A stretch of 17,899 bases of DNA from Myxococcota bacterium (lineage in GTDB: Bacteria > Myxococcota_A > UBA9160 > PR03). The stretch spans positions 1-17,899 of the forward strand of contig JASJBO010000205.1 in the NCBI GenBank assembly GCA_030066475.1, read 5' to 3'. Made by a program: the position numbers and the translations under genes. The notes under the pieces were generated by a model. That model was given only the letters and a program-made list of their open reading frames with translations. It made no database searches and was not told the origin of the DNA. Positions 14,601 to 17,899 of this stretch are shown here, one piece after another. Position 1 is the first letter of the stretch. Every line of letters starts with the position of its first letter.

Positions 14601-16148
14601 GACACGTCCGGCGAAGCGGAGTCCGTCGCGCTGGACGCGCCCGAGCGGGTCGCGGTCACGGGCGGCCAGGACGACGTGGGTGACCGCGACTGGTACGCGA
14701 TCACGTTCGACGACGACGTGCTGCTCTCGGGACGCATCACCGCGGGAACGGTGGAGCTGCTCGATGCGGCGGAGACGACGCTCTGGGACGAGAGCGCCGA
14801 CTTCGACGTGATCCTCGAGCCGGGCACCTACTTCCTCGAGGTGACCCCCTTCGGCGGCCCGGACTCGTACGTCCTGTTCGTCGACGCCCAGCCGCTCGCG
14901 TGCGCGCCGGGCGCCACGCGCTGCGAGCAGAGCGACCTCGTCCAGTGCTCCGACGACGGTCTGGGCGAGTCGGACCTGGTGAGCTGTCTCGCCGGCTGCG
15001 CGGACGGCGACCCCGGCTGCCTGGAGAACTTCGAGACCGAGCCCAACGACTCGATCGGCGCCGCCTTCCCGATGGGCCTCGTGAAGCGCGACACCGAGGC
15101 GGCGGTCGTCGGGAACCTCGCCAGCCAGGCCGACTCCGACTTCTACGTCTTCACGCTCGACCAGCCCGCGATCGCGGTGATCGAGACGAGCGACCCCGGC
15201 TTCTTCGACCCGGCCGACACCGAGATCCTGCTCGCCACCCCGGCCGGCGAGCTGATCAACTTCGACGCCGACGCGGGCGACGGCTTCTTCTCGCGTCTCG
15301 ACGCGCCGCTCGCGGCGGGCGACTACATCGTCGAGGTGCGCGCGGGCTCGGCGGCGGGCGGCAACTACCGGCTCGCCGTCCAGGCGCGCAGCGATGGAGC
15401 GAGGGAGGTCGTCGCGGGAGCGAAGGGTCTCACGTTCTCGCTCTCCGACCTGGTGTCGGAGGGGAGCCGCGACCGTCGCAGCGCCAGCTCGAGCCAGCTC
15501 TTCGCGCTGCCGGCCGGGTCGGCGAACACGTTCGAGACGAGCGCCGAGGCGCAGGCCCCCGACGGCACCCACGACCGGCCCGAGCTGAGCGCCGCCGTGA
15601 CGGCGACGCAGGCCGAGGCGACCACGGGCGTCCAGGGCTCGGGCGCCGCGCGCGGCGCCTTCGCGTTCCGCACCTCCACGACGAGCGGCGAGGCCACGAT
15701 CCCGATCGAGATCGACGTGGAGCTCGCCGCCGACCTGTTCGCGCCCGACCCCAGCTTCCCGGGCGGCGGCAACGCGAACGTGCAGATCTTCGTGCGGCAG
15801 GTCGGCGACGGCGTCTCGACCGACCTCGGCCGGTCCGGGGCGCAGATCGACGGCGTCGCCTTCGCGCCGGTCGGGGATCCCTGTGCGCGAAGCTTCAGCC
15901 TCGACTCGACCGACCTCAGCACCGCATCGGAGCGCCGCTTCACCATCGACTTGAGCTGTGGTCTCGCGGCGGACGTGGAGGCGAACGCCGAGGTCGTGCT
16001 CGAGCTGGTGCTGAGCGCCAGCGTCACCGTCTTCGGCGGAGCCGCTCCGCCGGCGCCCCTGACCGGAGGCGTCACGAGCAGCACCGTGACGATGACGGTC
16101 ACGGCGCCGGGCGCCGCCGACGACATCGAGGCGATCCGGGCACCTTAG
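11679..16148 (+). CDS. Giant Cys-rich lipoprotein with myxobacterial disulfide repeats and PPC-like domains
   Basis: The protein is 1489 residues. A lipoprotein signal runs from residues 1 to 24, with lipobox L-F-A-C24. It is followed by a Pro/Asp/Gly-rich linker and a beta-rich region to about 218. Residues 222-784 are Cys-rich: first short 'CxxDxDCxxGxxCxxGxC' modules, then at least five repeats of the type 'CGDGxxxxGExCDG' (at 12961, 13111, 13319, 13522 and 13718), like the myxobacterial Cys-rich (DUF4215-type) repeats. Three 'EPNN/ESND/EPND...' beta domains at about 791-924, 972-1070 and 1119-1236 resemble bacterial pre-peptidase C-terminal (PPC) domains, linked by Cys-containing spacers. 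The last 250 residues are beta-rich and unrecognised. It is probably exposed at the outer membrane, for adhesion or binding. No protease or other catalytic domain is visible. The ATG overlaps the stop of the preceding gene. Confidence 0.87.
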   Translation: MSGLASRRRWLALAAPMLCVLFACPPEGSDPNPPPADDPAGGTNGFVDSTTRDSTASEGAQTQQATDQSFDSVGQRTYTIPSGDVTFDHQSEFVEGTDSVAIELDGSPAQAVSGSSTTFHEIRVFNFQPTDGRVRVQVNIQEFGAGEGVTLEHRITLRGPSGQELALTAGEPVDLVIANNEPDGEDWQLEIELTATVEAGADASGAAITARYYVLGQVFGACDDDVDCDEGFVCGDDGFCECDGDEDCGPGQACQNGFCQFPFCDSSFDCERGELCNFSTCESAGAGQSCQDSSQCPRPFRCLTESFNFVCGQCDVQNPCPPGQDCVDLECVDEDSRPCLGDDSCNCSTRNDCDEGETCQRGVCTATGLCASDADCGEGFQCCTPQGYADVSLGQQRYCDRTCPQRCESDEECPTGSCAYGWCEHVACGDGFIDGKEQCDGANLGGADCASIGDVSGTLACAPETCRYDTSGCVEPVCGDGRAEGDEWCDGDDLRGQACGYGGFNGGTLACLGDCAGFDYSGCECDGASCAAGQICMGGVCLDAGTCGDGVADPGEQCDDADRDAGVCQAAGFVAGTSGCDFFCRDSLASCQCGDEGTCGPDELCVGGTCTPPGCGNGVLETGETCDGETVLSCPDGFNSAFTRCTGTCTPDTSRCLCGGVVCPAGQGCFNGMCGAGPQCGNGVVDPGEPCDGNALGGLGCADLAGGWTGGTPTCSAGCDRLLATSCLCDGVSCGENETCVGGRCACVPGASRCGPDDRVDDCGADGTYRPGHTCADGCRDGECVARPQQEPNNTVVTAQDLGSFGADTQVVVAGDFLAFGDEDVYTFTLDDPGLLTLTVSEPPAGGGSDVALWLYETSTIAPDEDFSDCAPEDGCLASDDDSGPGLFPELPVFVEAGEYLIRAAPVGPFPSDFELTITLQSPVCAPGEVSCNGSDAIDRCNEDGTGFEAFAACAAGCDAGTGECIAIAEMESNDTSGEAESVALDAPERVAVTGGQDDVGDRDWYAITFDDDVLLSGRITAGTVELLDAAETTLWDESADFDVILEPGTYFLEVTPFGGPDSYVLFVDAQPLACAPGATRCEQSDLVQCSDDGLGESDLVSCLAGCADGDPGCLENFETEPNDSIGAAFPMGLVKRDTEAAVVGNLASQADSDFYVFTLDQPAIAVIETSDPGFFDPADTEILLATPAGELINFDADAGDGFFSRLDAPLAAGDYIVEVRAGSAAGGNYRLAVQARSDGAREVVAGAKGLTFSLSDLVSEGSRDRRSASSSQLFALPAGSANTFETSAEAQAPDGTHDRPELSAAVTATQAEATTGVQGSGAARGAFAFRTSTTSGEATIPIEIDVELAADLFAPDPSFPGGGNANVQIFVRQVGDGVSTDLGRSGAQIDGVAFAPVGDPCARSFSLDSTDLSTASERRFTIDLSCGLAADVEANAEVVLELVLSASVTVFGGAAPPAPLTGGVTSSTVTMTVTAPGAADDIEAIRAP

Positions 16149-16244
16149 GCCGTCAGAGGGAGTCCGTGGCATGGCCGAAGAGCACGGGCTCGACGCCCGA
16201 CCGAGCCTGGCTCGAATGCCCTTCTCCCCGATGTGATCTACGCT

Positions 16245-16265
16245 GGCACCGGGGGGCCAGGTGCC
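16245..16265. promoter_or_regulatory. Dyad GGCACC-N9-GGTGCC upstream of the LuxR-type pair
   Basis: Two perfect 6-base arms (16245-16250 and 16260-16265) lie 22-42 bases before the ATG at 16287, directly after a TACGCT -10-like hexamer (16239-16244). The position suits an operator, perhaps for one of the regulators that follow, or a leader hairpin. Confidence 0.35.
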
Positions 16266-16286
16266 CCGACGAACGGATCAGGCGGC

Positions 16287-16592
16287 ATGTCCGATGCCAA
16301 GCCCAGAGTCAGCTTCGCCGAGATCGGCGGCGAGCGGATCGCCGTTCTCAGCTTCCCCTCGCCCCGACTCCGCTACCCGGACGGCGCGACCGAAGCCGAG
16401 CGGCAGATCGTGGACCTGCTGGTCGATGGCTTCTCGGCGGCGGAGATCGCGGAGCGGCGTCAGGCGTCGCCGCGGACGGTGGCGCGGCAGCTGGCGGACC
16501 TGTTCGGGAAGGCGGGCGTGAACTCGCAGGCCGAGCTGATCGCGAAGTTGTTGGAGGCTCCCCGTGGACGAGATCACGGCGACGGCGATTGA
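16287..16592 (+). CDS. Small LuxR-type HTH-only regulator
   Basis: From ATG 16287 the protein is 101 residues. The first ~35 residues ('VSFAEIGGERIAVLSFPSP') form a short beta-rich lead. The rest is a complete GerE/LuxR-type helix-turn-helix: 'TEAERQIVDLLVDGFSAAEI', 'AERRQASPRTVARQLADLFG', 'KAGVNSQAELIAKLL'. There is no receiver or autoinducer domain. The frame is open further upstream (an ATG at 16233), but that extension is Gly/Pro-rich and would include the putative promoter, so 16287 is preferred. The 3' end overlaps the next regulator by 29 nt, implying coupled synthesis and perhaps joint action. The target is unknown; dyad 16245-16265 is a candidate site. Confidence 0.82.
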   Translation: MSDAKPRVSFAEIGGERIAVLSFPSPRLRYPDGATEAERQIVDLLVDGFSAAEIAERRQASPRTVARQLADLFGKAGVNSQAELIAKLLEAPRGRDHGDGD

Positions 16593-17574
16593 GGTCACCG
16601 AGACCGCGTACGACCTCGAGCGACCCGACGAGGAGTGGCTGCCGAACCTGCTGAAGGCGGGGCTGCCGATGATGGACGCGGCGCTCGGCGTGGCCGGCGT
16701 GCGCTACGTGCGGACCGAGGGCCGGATCCAGATTTCGCAGGTGCACGTCGCGTCCGGGCCGAGGGACTTCCCGGCGCGGAAGCAGCGGATGATGGCGGAT
16801 CTAACGCCCGACATGCAGATGGCCCTCACGAGGCCAGGCGCCGTGGGCAGCATGAGCGAGCTGACGGCCGACGTGCCGGGCACGGTCGACGTCTTCACGA
16901 AGCACTACGACTACGCGAAGGACGCCCTCGGCATCAACGCGCTCGACCCGGACGGGCGCGGTATCGTGATCGTGGCGCCGCGTCCCGTATTCGGCCCGAT
17001 CCCTCCGCGCCCGAAGAAGCGCTGGGAGCAGATCGCGGCGCACTTCGCCGCGGCACATCGCCTGCGGGAGGCGCTGCGGGAGGCGCCCGAGGCGGAGACA
17101 CCGCTCGGTGCCGAAGCGGTCATCGACCCCAAGCACCTCCGCATCGCTGAGGCGCAGGGCGAGGCGAAGGACGCCGCGGCGATCGAGAAGCTGCGCGACG
17201 CGGCGAAGCAAATGGACCGCGCCCGCGGCAAGCTGCGGCACTCCGACCCCGAGATGGCCATCGAGATCTGGCAGGGGCTCGTCGATGGGCGCTGGTCACT
17301 CGTGGACTACTTCGACTCGGACGGCCGCCGCTTCGTCGTCGCGCGCGCCAACGCGCCCGAACTGGGCGACCCGCGAGGCCTCACGGAACGCGAGCACCAG
17401 GTCGCGATGTACACGGCGCTGGGCGAAAGCGGCAAGCTCATCGGCTATCGCCTCGGCATCGCCCCCTCGGCGGTGTCGACGCACCTGCGCAGCGCGATGA
17501 AGAAGCTCGGCGTGAAGACGCAGCCGCAGCTCGTTGCGCGCGTGCGCGGACTCGGGGCGCCCGAGGCCCACTGA
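16564..17574 (+). CDS. LuxR-family transcriptional regulator with long uncharacterised N-terminal region
   Basis: The protein is 336 residues and starts at GTG 16564, with GGAGG a few bases upstream, inside the end of the smaller regulator. The C-terminal residues 273-330 are a LuxR/GerE helix-turn-helix: 'LTEREHQVAMYTALGESGKL', 'IGYRLGIAPSAVSTHLRSAM', 'KKLGVKTQPQLVARV'. Residues 1-190 include a possible sensory domain that I do not recognise. They are followed by a charged helical segment with 'AIEKLRDAAKQMDRARGKLR' and 'LVDGRWSLVDYFDSDGRRFV'. I recall the latter from LuxR-type proteins of myxobacteria. No autoinducer-binding or response-regulator receiver motif is visible. It probably acts with, or counteracts, its HTH-only neighbour; regulated genes are unknown. 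Confidence 0.85.
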   Translation: MDEITATAIEVTETAYDLERPDEEWLPNLLKAGLPMMDAALGVAGVRYVRTEGRIQISQVHVASGPRDFPARKQRMMADLTPDMQMALTRPGAVGSMSELTADVPGTVDVFTKHYDYAKDALGINALDPDGRGIVIVAPRPVFGPIPPRPKKRWEQIAAHFAAAHRLREALREAPEAETPLGAEAVIDPKHLRIAEAQGEAKDAAAIEKLRDAAKQMDRARGKLRHSDPEMAIEIWQGLVDGRWSLVDYFDSDGRRFVVARANAPELGDPRGLTEREHQVAMYTALGESGKLIGYRLGIAPSAVSTHLRSAMKKLGVKTQPQLVARVRGLGAPEAH

Positions 17575-17750
17575 CCCTTCGCGCCCCGCCTGGCGGGCGG
17601 CTTCACAGCTTCGACCGCGAAGAATTGACCATGGATCGCAGGCTCCGCCGCCGGATACGGTGCCGGAAACGCGCGGCCCGCCCCCGCGACCCGGACGTCC
17701 GCTCGCACCCGGGGCCAAGCCTGCCGCGCGAACCACGAGGAGCCCTTCCC
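17575..17750. other. Intergenic spacer after the LuxR-type pair
   Basis: It contains a GC-rich inverted repeat near 17584-17597 (CCCGCC/GGCGGG with almost no loop) without a T-run, so terminator function is doubtful. It also contains a TTGACC at 17625-17630 with no well-spaced -10. The next gene's ribosome site lies at its end. Confidence 0.4.
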
Positions 17751-17899
17751 ATGGATCGTGCCGACTTTCGCTCACACCGATGGATCTTCGTCGTCTGGCT
17801 CTCCCTGCTCGTCGCCGGCAGCGCAAACGCGTGGGGCCTCGGGTCCGACCGCGTCCTGCTCCTGCCGCGGGTCGGTAGCCCGCTGATGGTCAACCCCCC
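17751..17899 (+). CDS. Start of a secreted hypothetical protein, cut by the window end
   Basis: ATG 17751 is preceded by GAGGAG about 8 nt upstream and opens a frame that continues past the last base. The 49 visible residues have a signal peptide: 'MDRADFRSHRW', core 'IFVVWLSLLVAG', cleavage probably after 'SANA'. They are followed by 'WGLGSDRVLLLPRVGSPLMV'. An in-frame ATG at 17631 would add 40 Arg-rich residues and is less likely because it would bury the signal peptide. The product is not recognised. Confidence 0.65.
   Translation, partial: MDRADFRSHRWIFVVWLSLLVAGSANAWGLGSDRVLLLPRVGSPLMVNP

Noticed and set aside
11571..16172. 1533-codon open frame on the - strand opposite the giant lipoprotein
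   Set aside because: The antisense of Cys/Asp/Gly-rich repeats gives a long stop-free Ala/Arg/Val-rich frame. No domain, signal peptide or ribosome site supports it.
16243..16258. TGGCACC-containing sequence as a second sigma-54 promoter
   Set aside because: There is no GC-containing -12 element (TTGCW) at the required 12-base spacing.
16233..16286. N-terminal extension of the small regulator from ATG 16233
   Set aside because: The extension is Gly/Pro/Thr-rich, unlike the family, and would cover the -10-like hexamer and dyad; ATG 16287 gives a sensible N-terminus.
17581..17600. GC-rich inverted repeat after the LuxR-type gene as an intrinsic terminator
   Set aside because: The arms leave almost no loop and no T-run follows; Rho-independent termination is not supported.

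Overview
The window is a high-GC bacterial segment (roughly 70% G+C by eye, codons nearly always ending in G or C). Several protein types recall Myxococcota or related former Deltaproteobacteria: a giant Cys-rich lipoprotein with 'CGNGVxxxGExCD' repeats, secreted proteins with PEP-containing C-terminal anchors, a CSLREA/choice-of-anchor-Q protein, and paired LuxR-type regulators. This placement is an inference from gene content. I saw no rRNA, tRNA, CRISPR array, transposase or phage gene.

Region 1 (1-5029, + strand) is a tightly packed catabolic operon for ornithine: the C-terminal end of a gene that is probably ortB, then oraS and oraE (adenosylcobalamin/PLP D-ornithine 4,5-aminomutase), an ornithine racemase-like gene, and an alanine racemase-like gene. 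Junctions overlap by 26 and 4 nt, abut, or leave 1 nt, so translation is probably coupled. Together the genes would convert L-ornithine to D-ornithine and on to 2,4-diaminopentanoate. The downstream dehydrogenase (ord) and ortA would lie upstream of the window.

Region 2 (5030-7607) holds a noncoding stretch with the decayed 5' end of a secreted-protein gene on the - strand. It is followed on the + strand by a class III PhaC-type polyhydroxyalkanoate synthase, a small coupled hypothetical gene, and a MutT/MTH1-like Nudix hydrolase. The phaC-like and nudix genes both have a TAG-containing -10-like hexamer exactly 6 nt before the ATG and no ribosome-binding site, which suggests leaderless mRNAs.

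Region 3 (7608-10794, mainly - strand) carries a secreted CSLREA/choice-of-anchor-Q protein with an excellent sigma-54 promoter match, and a Tat-exported Cys-rich four-helix copper-storage protein (Csp1-like). A possible small ORF overlaps the end of the first gene. The gaps contain gene debris: a dockerin-like EF-hand C-terminus and a possible lipoprotein N-terminus.

Region 4 (10795-16148, + strand) is a two-gene operon: a secreted protein with a PEP-type C-terminal anchor, overlapping by 4 nt a 1489-residue lipoprotein with Cys-rich repeats and three PPC-like domains.

Region 5 (16287-17899, + strand) has two overlapping LuxR-type HTH regulators, one HTH-only and one with a long N-terminal region, followed by the start of a secreted protein cut by the window end.
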